64,000 nt of DNA, from the NCBI RefSeq assembly GCF_017498565.1, contig NZ_CP071794.1, forward strand, positions 1,178,001 through 1,242,000, in the 5' to 3' direction. The translations under genes were made by a program, and so were the position numbers. Under the pieces are notes generated by a model. The model worked only from the letters and a program-made list of their open reading frames with translations, was not told the DNA's origin and ran no database searches. The stretch is from Parasphingorhabdus cellanae (GTDB lineage: Bacteria > Pseudomonadota > Alphaproteobacteria > Sphingomonadales > Sphingomonadaceae). The stretch's first letter is position 1. Each line of letters starts with the position of its first letter. Of this stretch, positions 10,284 to 19,205 are shown in pieces.

Positions 10284-11693
10284 TTACCCGTCGCTGGTCG
10301 GCCCTGCCCCGGACGGTCGCTTTCTATCAGCAATTTCACGCACAATCTTGGCATGCTTGTCCTGATTAAGGTCGAAACGCGAAGCCAGAAAAAGACAGAT
10401 AATATAGAATCCCATGGGCACCAGCGACACCAGATAGCGAAGCCCCTGCTCCGCCTCAGCTGTTTGCACTTCATTTGCACGATATCCGATCAGATCAAGC
10501 CCAACGCCCAATATTCCGGTGGCAATGCCCAAGGACATTTTTTGCCCAAATGCCATCAGCCCATATATCACGCCTTCGGCACGCACGCCGGTTTTCCATT
10601 CGCCATATTCGACCGTGTCCGGCATGGCAGAAGAGATCGCAAGATATACAGCCCCGACCCCAACAGCCCCCAGCACCATGAAGGGAAGGACAACAGCTGG
10701 TCCAAAATCGATCAGTGTGTAAAGCGCGATATTGACCAGAATAGTTATGACAAAGGCCGTGAGAAGCACGAATTTCTTGCCTCGCAATTTTGAGACCCAA
10801 CTCCAGAACGGCACGGCCAATCCGATGATCAGCGCATAGCTGCCCACAAACAGGCCCATTAAATGTTCCCCGTCCAGATTATATTTCAGGAAATATAATC
10901 CCGATTTCCCAGCAATTGTGCCTGCACTGCCGCCAATGAATATAATCGTGAATAACAGCCAGAAAGCAGAGTTTTTGGACAGCATATGGAAAATATCTCT
11001 AAGGCTGGGCAATGGTTCATTCTGCTCCTCTTCACTTTCCCGCTCCCGCGTTACAGCAAAGCAGATCAGAATTGCGATGACTGATACAACCGCATAAAGG
11101 ACGGCCGTCTGACCAAAGCCGGCAGCCAGATCACCGTCCCCCAATGCTTTGGACAGGTCCAGCGTCAGGCCGCCGATCAATGCACCGGAAAGCGTGGCAA
11201 ATAACAAACGCCATACGGCAAGCGAGCTGCGCTCATCCGCATTTTTACTCAGCCGCGCGATCAGCGCTTGATAAGGAATGGCAACTACGGTGTAACAAGT
11301 GCGGAACAATAAATGGGTGGCGGCGACAAATACGATCAGCTCCGTCCCCTCCAGATCCGGGTGATAAAACATCAGCGCCAAAGACAGAGCCAGCGGCACG
11401 CAACCAAACAGCATATAGGGACGATAGCGGCCCCAGCGTGTCCTGGTCCAACTGGCCAATATACCAATGGCCGGATCGGTAATCGCATCCCATATCATTG
11501 CCCCCATGATAATGGTCCCAGCCACTGTGTTTGGCAGTCCGACCGCTTCGGTATAATAATATAGGACAAAAAGATTGGTGACGTTCCAACCAATTGACAC
11601 ACCGAAGTCGCCAAAACCAAACGCAATCCGCGAGCCCAGAGTCGTGCTGGTCGCATTGGGATCAGCGCGGTTGTTATCAATTTTTTCCGTCAT
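10284..11693 (-). CDS. GPH-family (MelB-like) sugar:cation symporter, MFS
   Basis: 469 residues with about twelve hydrophobic segments. The N-terminal half has D69-A-I-T-D73-P and RWGRYRP at 86-92, matching the conserved Asp pair and basic loop of the glycoside-pentoside-hexuronide family. These symporters move sugars or glycosides across the inner membrane with H+ or Na+. It lies between the receptor gene and a divergently transcribed esterase-GH3 unit; the 236-base gap with the latter contains two operator copies, one for each direction. It would take up the mono- or oligosaccharides released in the periplasm. Substrate not determinable here. Confidence 0.93.
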   Translation of the reverse strand: MTEKIDNNRADPNATSTTLGSRIAFGFGDFGVSIGWNVTNLFVLYYYTEAVGLPNTVAGTIIMGAMIWDAITDPAIGILASWTRTRWGRYRPYMLFGCVPLALSLALMFYHPDLEGTELIVFVAATHLLFRTCYTVVAIPYQALIARLSKNADERSSLAVWRLLFATLSGALIGGLTLDLSKALGDGDLAAGFGQTAVLYAVVSVIAILICFAVTRERESEEEQNEPLPSLRDIFHMLSKNSAFWLLFTIIFIGGSAGTIAGKSGLYFLKYNLDGEHLMGLFVGSYALIIGLAVPFWSWVSKLRGKKFVLLTAFVITILVNIALYTLIDFGPAVVLPFMVLGAVGVGAVYLAISSAMPDTVEYGEWKTGVRAEGVIYGLMAFGQKMSLGIATGILGVGLDLIGYRANEVQTAEAEQGLRYLVSLVPMGFYIICLFLASRFDLNQDKHAKIVREIADRKRPSGAGPTSDG

Positions 11694-11767
11694 GGATATA
11701 GTCGCAAATCACCGCGCAGCGCGGTGCTCCCTGTATCAGGCATCACATCCTCAATATTATTTTATTA

Positions 11768-11779
11768 GTCCATTTGGAC
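11768..11779. promoter_or_regulatory. Operator copy B (GTCCATTTGGAC) before the GPH transporter
   Basis: Inverted repeat GTCCA-TT-TGGAC, flanked by A/T to give an extended AGTCCATTTGGACT. About 75 bases before the transporter start, within the divergent promoter region shared with the esterase gene. Confidence 0.75.
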
Positions 11780-11845
11780 TACTTTCAGATTAGTGCGGTT
11801 CCGTCAACGCACAATCGTACAAGATAAGCAATATTCTCCTTTTAC

Positions 11846-11857
11846 GTCCAATTGGAC
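11846..11857. promoter_or_regulatory. Operator copy C (GTCCAATTGGAC, perfect palindrome)
   Basis: Perfect 12-base palindrome, extended to CGTCCAATTGGACG. About 73 bases before the GTG start of the esterase gene and 67 bases from copy B, so the divergent region has one operator per promoter. Confidence 0.75.
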
Positions 11858-11929
11858 GATTTTAGTTGCGCGCACGCAATTGATGAGCGAAAAGGCAGCA
11901 AGAATAATCGCTTGGAAGGATGTTTGAAC

Positions 11930-13711
11930 GTGCGCATTGCTGCAGCAATTACCCTATGCCTTGGCCTGGCAGCCTGCGGAAATCCGTCTGAGGCTGCCAC
12001 AGAGCCTAAGCCAGATGTGGGCACCCAACTGACCCTAAATCAAGGATCGTTAATTGGCTTCAAGGCAGAAAATGGCGCGCATGTCTGGCTTGGCATTCCG
12101 TTTGCCGAATCGACTGCAGGTCAAAATCGTTGGCGCGCACCGCGCCCCGTTTCCGCGTGGGATGGCATCAGGCCCGCAACCACATTCGCCCCATCCTGCC
12201 CCCAATTTTCGCGGGAAGAATCCGATGCTGGAGAACTGATCGGGTCGGAAGACTGCCTGTATTTGAATGTCTATGCACCACCAGATGCGCAAGGCCGCGA
12301 CCTTCCAGTCATGATTTGGATCCACGGCGGGGCCAATGTCTGGGGAGCTGCCAGTGAGCGCGATGGATCGAAACTGGCCGTCGACCAGAATGTAATTCTG
12401 GTCACTGTTCAGTATCGGCTCGGACCGCTCGGTTTTTTTGCGCATGAAGCGCTACGTGATACGGCTGACAAGCCGCTTGACCGGGCGGCGAACTTTGCCC
12501 TTCTAGATCTGATCGCCAGCCTGAAATGGGTTGGTAGAGAAATAGCGACATTTGGTGGCAATCCAGACAATGTCACGATTTTCGGCGAGAGCGCCGGTGG
12601 TCAGAATATTGCCGCTCTAATTGGCTCTCCATTGGCGAAAGGGTTGTTTCACAAGGCCATCATGCAATCAGGAGGCTTTGATAGCGCTTCCCTGGACCAG
12701 GCTGAATTTGCAAATAGTGACTTCTACAATCCATCGTCGGTGGTGATAGACAAGCTGGGGTACCGGGATTTTGGCAGCAAAGAGACTGCCAAGGCGCTCA
12801 GAAAAACGTCCTTGGCTGATTTATTCGCTACCTATGCAACCAAAGCAGAAGCGGCAAAGCCGCGCCTCCGATATAATGATGGGACTCCGGAATTTCCTAA
12901 TATCCCGGCTGTTATTTCTGATGGTGTAACCCTGCCCAAAGCTCCGCTTCGATCGCTGCTGTCTGATCAGGAGACATTTAACAGCGTGCCAATGATCATG
13001 GGCACCACCAGAGATGAGCTTAAAGCACTTTTTCAGGCTGATCCAAAACTTGTTAAGAAACGGCTTGGGCTTTTTCCTGCTGCGCGAAACCAGCGTCGCT
13101 ATGATTTGATATCGGAATATACCAGCCGTTTGTGGAGGATCCATGCTGTAGATCAGCCGGCAGCCATCATATCTCGCGCAGGCCATAATGAAATATGGGC
13201 TTATCGGTTCGACTGGGATGAGAGCGGATCAGTCGGAATGACCGATCTCGCCAAGTTACTCGGCGCTTCACACGGTTTCGAGGCCCCGTTTATTTTTGGT
13301 ACATTCGACGTTTTCACCGACAATTCAAAATATCTCTTCCCTCCGAAAAATGCCGAAAGCCGTAACGCTTTAAGTGCGACAATGATGGAATATTGGGCAT
13401 CCTTTGCGCGTGGCGGGCAACCCCTGGCCCAAACAGGGCCAGAATGGCCGCGCTATACGGAGAATGAATCTCAGCCTAAAATCATGCGCTTTGACAGCGA
13501 AGAAGACAAAGGCATATCCGTCCTGACCGGCGCTGACTCCATGGATAAATGGATTAGCGATCTGCAAAATGATCAGAAGGTATCCCGAGCTGACAGATGT
13601 GCGATCCTTGATGTTCTGACGACATATCGGGACGGGAACGTAATTCCACCGCCCGCCCGTGTCCAGATAGATGCACTACGGAAATCGAGGTGCACGGCCG
13701 GACAACAATAG
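11930..13711 (+). CDS. Type-B carboxylesterase, predicted lipoprotein
   Basis: 593 residues from a GTG at 11930, chosen because GGAAGGA lies nine bases upstream and the product then starts with a lipoprotein signal (VRIAAAITLCLGLAAC; Cys16). Alpha/beta-hydrolase type-B esterase features: the EDCLYLNVY block, oxyanion WIHGGAN, and nucleophile elbow FGESAGG with Ser221; the acidic residue and a late His (GASHGFEAPFIFG) complete the probable triad. The family hydrolyses carboxylic esters of varied alcohols. Followed 46 bases later by the GH3 gene in the same direction, so likely one operon. It may remove acyl decorations from a glycoside (inference). Confidence 0.92.
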   Translation: MRIAAAITLCLGLAACGNPSEAATEPKPDVGTQLTLNQGSLIGFKAENGAHVWLGIPFAESTAGQNRWRAPRPVSAWDGIRPATTFAPSCPQFSREESDAGELIGSEDCLYLNVYAPPDAQGRDLPVMIWIHGGANVWGAASERDGSKLAVDQNVILVTVQYRLGPLGFFAHEALRDTADKPLDRAANFALLDLIASLKWVGREIATFGGNPDNVTIFGESAGGQNIAALIGSPLAKGLFHKAIMQSGGFDSASLDQAEFANSDFYNPSSVVIDKLGYRDFGSKETAKALRKTSLADLFATYATKAEAAKPRLRYNDGTPEFPNIPAVISDGVTLPKAPLRSLLSDQETFNSVPMIMGTTRDELKALFQADPKLVKKRLGLFPAARNQRRYDLISEYTSRLWRIHAVDQPAAIISRAGHNEIWAYRFDWDESGSVGMTDLAKLLGASHGFEAPFIFGTFDVFTDNSKYLFPPKNAESRNALSATMMEYWASFARGGQPLAQTGPEWPRYTENESQPKIMRFDSEEDKGISVLTGADSMDKWISDLQNDQKVSRADRCAILDVLTTYRDGNVIPPPARVQIDALRKSRCTAGQQ

Positions 13712-13757
13712 CGCATCGTCTCCATCTCCTCCAGCAACCAGCAACAGAATTGAAATC

Positions 13758-15827
13758 ATGACCACATCTAAAGCCGATCATGCCCTTATTGAAAAAGAAC
13801 TGGACGACCTCATTCCGACTCTAAGTCTGAAAGAGAAAGTCGCGATGATGTCGGGAAAGGATTTTTACAAATATTATTTCACTATCGATAATCGGCAATT
13901 CGGTGTGCGCGCTTATAATGCAGGCGGCGGCTGCGAGCAGCTTGACTTGGCGCCGCTCAGCTATGCAGACGGGCCGCGAGGCGTGCGTATGCCTGACGGC
14001 ACGACCTGTTTCCCCGTATCGATGGCGCGCGGCGCGAGTTGGGATGTCGATCTGGAACGACGGATAGGTGTGGCCATGGGTGTCGAAGCCCGGGCTCTTG
14101 GACTGACACTGCTGAGCAACGTGTGCATAAATCTATTGCGACACCCGGCTTGGGGTCGGTCGCAAGAGACTTATAGCGAAGACCCCTATCATCTCGGCGA
14201 AATGGGCGCTGCCTTGGCAGAGGGCACGCAGTCGCAAAATGTCATGGCTACCGTCAAACATTTTGCCCTTAACAGTATTGAAAACGCACGGTTCAAAGTC
14301 GACGTGACGGTAAATGAACGAGTGCTACGCGAAGTTTATCTCCCCCATTTCAAGCGGGTGGTGGACGCAGGGTGCGCGACAGTGATGTCTGCCTATAATC
14401 AGGTCAATGGTCACTATTGCGCGCATAATGAGCATTTGTTGCGCGACATTCTGAAAAGGGAATGGGGTTTCGAAGGCTTTGTTCATTCCGATTGGGTAAA
14501 GGGCGTCTATGGCGCTGATGCTGCGGAAGCCGGACTCGATATCGAAAATCCCGAACCTACTTTTTTCGGTGAGGATCTGGTTTACGCGGTAAAAAGCGGC
14601 GAAACAGACGAGTCTGTTGTTGACGAAGCGGTTCGCCGTATCTTGCGCATGCAGCTCAGATTTTCCCGGGCGACCGATCCGCAAAGCTATTCCAAGAACG
14701 ACATAGGCTGTTCGGCACATGCAGAGCTGGCACAGGAAGCCGCCGAGAAAAGCATGGTGCTGTTAAAAAATGACGATGCGCTTCCGCTCGCCAGAGATGG
14801 CTCTCGAATAGCCGTGCTTGGCAAGCTAGCGGACAAGATCAACTTAGGTGATCATGGCTCATCGAACGTTACGCCGCCCTATGCGATCACACCTTTTGCC
14901 GGCATTGAAAAACATGTTGCAAAGGACGTCGATCTGCAATCTGACTTCACTGGCGACCCGGCCAGTTCGGCAACTCTCGCGGCCAATAGCGATGTCGCCA
15001 TAGTGGTCGTCGGCTATACCTATTTTGATGAAGGCGAATTTATTCCCGGAGATGTTGCCCTGGAGGAGGTCAAAAACGAGGAAGAAGCGCATCGCGGCGG
15101 CGATCGCAATTCACTGCGGCTTCCGCCTGCAGATGTTGAGCTCATTCGTTCCGTTGCCGAAACGGAAACAAAGATGATCGTCTGCGTGATGGGCGGCGGT
15201 GCCATCATGATGGATGAGTGGTCCGAGCTGGCCGATGCGATCCTTATGATCTGGTATCCTGGTATGGAAGGCGGGACTGCTTTGGCACGAATCCTGTTCG
15301 GGGATGTCTCGCCTTCGGGGAAATTACCTTTTGCCATTCCGGCCGACGAGAGCGATTTGCCTTTCTTCGACAAGCATGCCGATGACATTAGCTACGGGAT
15401 GTATCACGGCTACACATTGTTTGACCGAAACGACATCACTCCGGCACTGCCATTTGGCTTTGGCCTGTCTTACACAAAATTTACTTATGGAGAACCGTCA
15501 ATTGAAAGGACGGGAGAACAGGTTCATATTCGGGTCGAGATAACGAATAGCGGGGCCATGACAGGCGCCGAGATCGCTCAATTATATGTCGGCTTCGAGA
15601 ACAGCAAGATTGACCGGCCAAAGAAACTGCTGCGCGGCTTCGAACGACTGGAACTGGCTCCAGGAGAAAGCGCAATTGCCGCATTCACGCTCGATCGCAC
15701 GGCATTTACCCATTATGATGAGGAGACGAACAACTGGCGCCTCGATCCAGTGCCGTTTGATATATTTGTCGGTTCATCCTCAACCGCATTGACAAGCTGT
15801 CCCGCTCAATTGATCTGGCCTGAATAG
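13758..15827 (+). CDS. Glycoside hydrolase family 3 (beta-glucosidase type)
   Basis: 689 residues from ATG at 13758; an in-frame upstream extension overlaps the esterase end and is ignored. Domain order: GH3 N-terminal barrel with ADGPRGVR and KHFALNS motifs, nucleophile D245 in VHSDWVKG, C-terminal alpha/beta sandwich (EKSMVLLKNDDALPL), and a fibronectin-III-like end (EITNSGAMTGAEIAQLYVGF). No signal peptide is seen, so it may act in the cytoplasm on imported sugar or glycoside. GH3 members of this layout are mostly beta-glucosidases, also beta-xylosidases or arabinosidases. Second gene of the operon beginning with the esterase. Confidence 0.93.
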   Translation: MTTSKADHALIEKELDDLIPTLSLKEKVAMMSGKDFYKYYFTIDNRQFGVRAYNAGGGCEQLDLAPLSYADGPRGVRMPDGTTCFPVSMARGASWDVDLERRIGVAMGVEARALGLTLLSNVCINLLRHPAWGRSQETYSEDPYHLGEMGAALAEGTQSQNVMATVKHFALNSIENARFKVDVTVNERVLREVYLPHFKRVVDAGCATVMSAYNQVNGHYCAHNEHLLRDILKREWGFEGFVHSDWVKGVYGADAAEAGLDIENPEPTFFGEDLVYAVKSGETDESVVDEAVRRILRMQLRFSRATDPQSYSKNDIGCSAHAELAQEAAEKSMVLLKNDDALPLARDGSRIAVLGKLADKINLGDHGSSNVTPPYAITPFAGIEKHVAKDVDLQSDFTGDPASSATLAANSDVAIVVVGYTYFDEGEFIPGDVALEEVKNEEEAHRGGDRNSLRLPPADVELIRSVAETETKMIVCVMGGGAIMMDEWSELADAILMIWYPGMEGGTALARILFGDVSPSGKLPFAIPADESDLPFFDKHADDISYGMYHGYTLFDRNDITPALPFGFGLSYTKFTYGEPSIERTGEQVHIRVEITNSGAMTGAEIAQLYVGFENSKIDRPKKLLRGFERLELAPGESAIAAFTLDRTAFTHYDEETNNWRLDPVPFDIFVGSSSTALTSCPAQLIWPE

Positions 15828-15856
15828 CGCTCTTGGTGCTTTCGGGTTGGATGTCC

Positions 15857-17632
15857 TCAATCGGCCATCGAAACAACGGGTAATTCGACCGACCCAACAT
15901 AAACAGTCTGTTTTGCTATTTTGGGTTCAGCTTGCGCACTCCATAATCCGCTCCGATTAAAGTGGGCCGCAAAAGCAGGCGCGTTTGATGACGATATGTC
16001 GAGCCGAATCCGACTTCCGGCGGTTAGCGTCCAGTCAATCGGCGTCATCCGAAAGTTGAGACCAACACGGTCGCCAGGTTGATATTCCGTTTCAAGCGCA
16101 TCTCCGTCCCGAGCGGACAAAGCCAGAATATCATCCCGGATGTTCAAGATTCGCCCGTCCTCAAATATTTCAGAGATCCGAACGAAAAAAGCTGTGTCCT
16201 GAGCATTGCTCGATACCTCCAGATCTGTGAACACGGGACCGGCTAGTCGCTGGGCTTTCTCAAATGGCACGGAAATAAAGGACAAAACGTCATCGCGCTC
16301 GCAGACTGTGGTTCCTTGCGAAGCCACTGCGGGCGGCGCAACCGAGGCATTAAGCATATAGGCACCGCCCACTGTTGGCGCAGGAGACGCGGGATCATAT
16401 GTGAATGTTGCTGCGGGATGACCGGGAATCACTTTATCTCCAGTCACAAGAATTCCGCCACAACGGGATGCTTTGTCCAGCCGCGAAAGCTGCAATGTTG
16501 TCGGCTGACTTACCGGCGGCCAAGCTGACGATTTTGCCCAACGATCAACGCCGTTGCGATAGTAAAGAACGCCCGGGGACAAATAGTCCGGCAGCGGTTT
16601 TCCGCGCAGATGGTGGTCAAGCCAACCCAGCGCAGAACGAAAATATTGCGCGGATGTATCCTCAACCCTCAGATCCCCCGTCTGTCCGGCATGTTCGCCA
16701 GGTTGGATGAGAAGGGTACTTTGCGCTCGCGTTGGTAGCTCGGCAAAGCGTTCGAGCGTGCCTTCAAGGAAAAAATCATGCCACCCGGCAACCCAAAGGA
16801 CAGGAACGTCAATGCTACGATGCGCCCTTCGCAATTGCTTGTATTCCGCGCGTTGCCAATAGCTGTCGCTTCGGAGCGGATGGCTGATAAAATGGCGATA
16901 AGCAGGCCACGCAGCACCAAAAAGCGTGGAATCGACATTCAGAGCCGGCCGCGCTGGCACGACTTGGTTTTGCCAGATATTAACCGCATCATCACGCTTG
17001 CTGGCTGGCATGAACAACTCGGTTGACCATAGCCCTGTCACGCCTTGCGCAAAATGACCCCCCCGATAGACAATATCATATACATCACCATGCCCCAGCA
17101 TCGGGATGATCGTTTTTACCTCCGGCGGCAAACGATCTACGACGGCCCATTGAGACACCGCGAGATAGGAAAACCCGATCATCGCGATGTTGCCGTTCTG
17201 CCAATCCTGATCGACCAGCCAGTCCAGCGCCGCCTTGCCATCTTTCGCTTCGTTGACAAAGGGATGCCACTGCCCTTCGGAAGCGAACCTGCCGCGGACA
17301 TCCTGATGGACACAGGCATAGCCGTAACGCACTAAAGGGTGACAGAAGAGATGCTTGTTGAAGCTGTACGCATCGCGGACCAGCACTGTTGGCCATGGCC
17401 CTTCCCCCTCCGGCAGAAAGACTTCGGTCTGAAGCATCACGCCGTCGTCCATTTTCACTCGGTAGTCGAACGTGCGCCCCGCTTCATGAGTATAGGCAGG
17501 CTTATCGCCCAGATAAGGCGCAACGCCCTGCTCCACCAAATGTTCGAGGATAGCAGAGCCAAAAACAAGCAACATCACAGTGAATGCAGCCACAAAAATA
17601 GCAGTCCATTTAGCGATTGTACGCCAAGCCAT
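15857..17632 (-). CDS. S15/CocE-NonD family alpha/beta hydrolase, membrane-anchored
   Basis: 591 residues from the ATG at 17632, which has GGGAGA seven bases upstream; the longer frame to 17725 would run through an operator. One N-terminal transmembrane helix (about 8-28). The catalytic domain shows the S15/CocE elbow MIGFSYLAV with Ser155, an Asp in WVAGWHDFFLEG, and a His in PGEHAG. A C-terminal jelly-roll domain (from about residue 420) is typical of the X-Pro dipeptidyl-peptidase/cocaine-esterase clan. Such enzymes cleave esters or acyl-proline peptides. Convergent with GH3 (29-base gap), divergent from a TetR gene. It may be a second esterase for the same substrate. Confidence 0.88.
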   Translation of the reverse strand: MAWRTIAKWTAIFVAAFTVMLLVFGSAILEHLVEQGVAPYLGDKPAYTHEAGRTFDYRVKMDDGVMLQTEVFLPEGEGPWPTVLVRDAYSFNKHLFCHPLVRYGYACVHQDVRGRFASEGQWHPFVNEAKDGKAALDWLVDQDWQNGNIAMIGFSYLAVSQWAVVDRLPPEVKTIIPMLGHGDVYDIVYRGGHFAQGVTGLWSTELFMPASKRDDAVNIWQNQVVPARPALNVDSTLFGAAWPAYRHFISHPLRSDSYWQRAEYKQLRRAHRSIDVPVLWVAGWHDFFLEGTLERFAELPTRAQSTLLIQPGEHAGQTGDLRVEDTSAQYFRSALGWLDHHLRGKPLPDYLSPGVLYYRNGVDRWAKSSAWPPVSQPTTLQLSRLDKASRCGGILVTGDKVIPGHPAATFTYDPASPAPTVGGAYMLNASVAPPAVASQGTTVCERDDVLSFISVPFEKAQRLAGPVFTDLEVSSNAQDTAFFVRISEIFEDGRILNIRDDILALSARDGDALETEYQPGDRVGLNFRMTPIDWTLTAGSRIRLDISSSNAPAFAAHFNRSGLWSAQAEPKIAKQTVYVGSVELPVVSMAD

Positions 17633-17709
17633 ATCGCCTTCTCCCTGAACAACGGCGCACATTGAAAGGGAGCAGATTAGCCAAGTAATAGAGGACGTCA
17701 ATATTATTA

Positions 17710-17721
17710 ATCCAATTGGAC
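17710..17721. promoter_or_regulatory. Operator copy D (ATCCAATTGGAC)
   Basis: TCCAATTGGA palindrome with the outer GC pair of the consensus kept on the right side only. It lies 78 bases before the S15 hydrolase and 109 bases before the TetR gene, in their divergent region, so it could serve both promoters and autoregulate the TetR gene. Confidence 0.7.
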
Positions 17722-17829
17722 GCATTGACCTGATCAGTGACTCGCTCTAACTTGATGATATTGAGATTGGCACAAGTTTCCGGACAATCGGTAGCCTTAG
17801 CGTTTTTCAATTCGGGGATTAATGAACAG

Positions 17830-18516
17830 ATGAACAAAACAAAGATTGCAGCTATGGAACCGTCCGATCCAAACACAGACAGCCTCAATCACCGTGTGCC
17901 TGTGCAGGCGCGATCAAAGCAAAAACGCTCCGAAATCTTGCATCAAGCGCGCATCATCTTCGCCGAACGAGGATGTGATGCGGCCAATGTCCGCGACATC
18001 GCTGCTGCGGCAAAGACCACCCACTCCATGATCCGATATCATTTCGGTACAAAGGATCAGCTTTGGCGTGAATCGGTCAGGGACATGTTCGAACTTTTGG
18101 ATGAAGCGCTAGCGCTGGATGATCAGTCATCTGCCACTTTAAGCGGGCTAGAAGGGTTCAAGGCCTATTTGCAACGCTACATCCGCTATAGCGCCGCGCA
18201 TCCGGAGCACGCCAGAATCATGATCATGGAGTCTGTGCGCGGTGGTGACAGATTGGACTGGATTGTCGAAACGTTCATTCGTCCGCTTCATGAGAATCTG
18301 AGTGAACGGTTTGAAACAAGTGGTGGCATACAAGGCATGCCCGACATGCATCCTATCTCATTCGTATATATTCTGACTGCCGCCTGTCAGATGCCCTTCG
18401 TTCTCGCTCAGGAGGCAAAGGCACTTTACGGGATCAATACTTTGGAAGATGAGATGGTCGAAACGCATATCGAATCTGTAATGAACCTCTTTTTTCAAGA
18501 TCGCGCCATCAGTTAA
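17830..18516 (+). CDS. TetR/AcrR-family transcriptional regulator, first of two
   Basis: 228 residues from ATG at 17830; an in-frame GTG at 17737 lacks a ribosome site. The N-terminal helix-turn-helix (ILHQARIIFAERGCDAANVR then DIAAAAKTTHSMIRYHFGTK) is typical TetR; the ligand domain begins near residue 75 and includes RYSAAHPEHARIMIMES, resembling the TetR_C group seen in AcrR-like regulators. Position beside operator copy D, divergent from the S15 hydrolase, makes it the first candidate for the regulator of the whole locus. The ligand would be a pathway compound (inference). Confidence 0.92.
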   Translation: MNKTKIAAMEPSDPNTDSLNHRVPVQARSKQKRSEILHQARIIFAERGCDAANVRDIAAAAKTTHSMIRYHFGTKDQLWRESVRDMFELLDEALALDDQSSATLSGLEGFKAYLQRYIRYSAAHPEHARIMIMESVRGGDRLDWIVETFIRPLHENLSERFETSGGIQGMPDMHPISFVYILTAACQMPFVLAQEAKALYGINTLEDEMVETHIESVMNLFFQDRAIS

Positions 18517-18581
18517 AATTGCCGTGCAGCACTTGGAAAATGGGTTTGCGAGCTTGCCGACACAAGCCTAATGGTTGACGC

Positions 18582-19205
18582 ATGAAGCAACGCTCTACGG
18601 AAAGCACACGGGTTCGTTTGATTGAAGCGGCAATGATTCTATTCGCCCGCAACGGTCTTGATGGCGTCTCCCTGCGGGCTGTAAACCAAGCGGCCAAAGC
18701 CAAGAATTCTGGGGCTACCCACTATCATTTTAAAAACCGGCTTGGACTGATCCGCGCTATGGTCGAGCATATCAACACCGCGACGCCAGAAGAGGTTGAG
18801 CTAATAGTCGGCGGCTTACCGATTAACGGCGATAAACAGCTAGAAGCAATCGCCCGTTTTTTCGGTCCCGTGCTGGTCGTACGTTACGCTCGGCCTAAAG
18901 GAGAAGAAAGCCTCGGATTTCTATCCCAGCTACTGCAGAGCGATGATCCCGATATTCAGGATATCTGGGAACAGGTTTTTGGCAACAGTGACGATATAAA
19001 TCCCCAGTTGATTTTTGACGCTTTTCCAGATCAAGATCCAACCAGCGTCAAACGCCGTCTGATTTATTCAACGCTGAACATTGTGCACGGACTGGCTAAT
19101 GACAGTGGGCTGCATCGAACCATGTTTGGTGATCTGTCAATGGCCGACGGCCCAGAGGCGCTGGTCGACCTGCTGAAATATATCAGGGGCGGACTAGGCA
19201 ACTGA
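18582..19205 (+). CDS. TetR/AcrR-family transcriptional regulator, second of two
   Basis: 207 residues. HTH at the N-terminus (VRLIEAAMILFARNGLDGVS, then YHFKNRLGLIRAMV). The C-terminal domain is unlike that of the preceding TetR, so this is not a simple duplication. It starts 65 bases after the first TetR gene and probably shares its transcript. The end overlaps the convergent monooxygenase gene by 12 bases. It could control the monooxygenase/SCP2 genes, which lack the palindromic operator, or act with the first TetR; sequence does not decide. Confidence 0.9.
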   Translation: MKQRSTESTRVRLIEAAMILFARNGLDGVSLRAVNQAAKAKNSGATHYHFKNRLGLIRAMVEHINTATPEEVELIVGGLPINGDKQLEAIARFFGPVLVVRYARPKGEESLGFLSQLLQSDDPDIQDIWEQVFGNSDDINPQLIFDAFPDQDPTSVKRRLIYSTLNIVHGLANDSGLHRTMFGDLSMADGPEALVDLLKYIRGGLGN

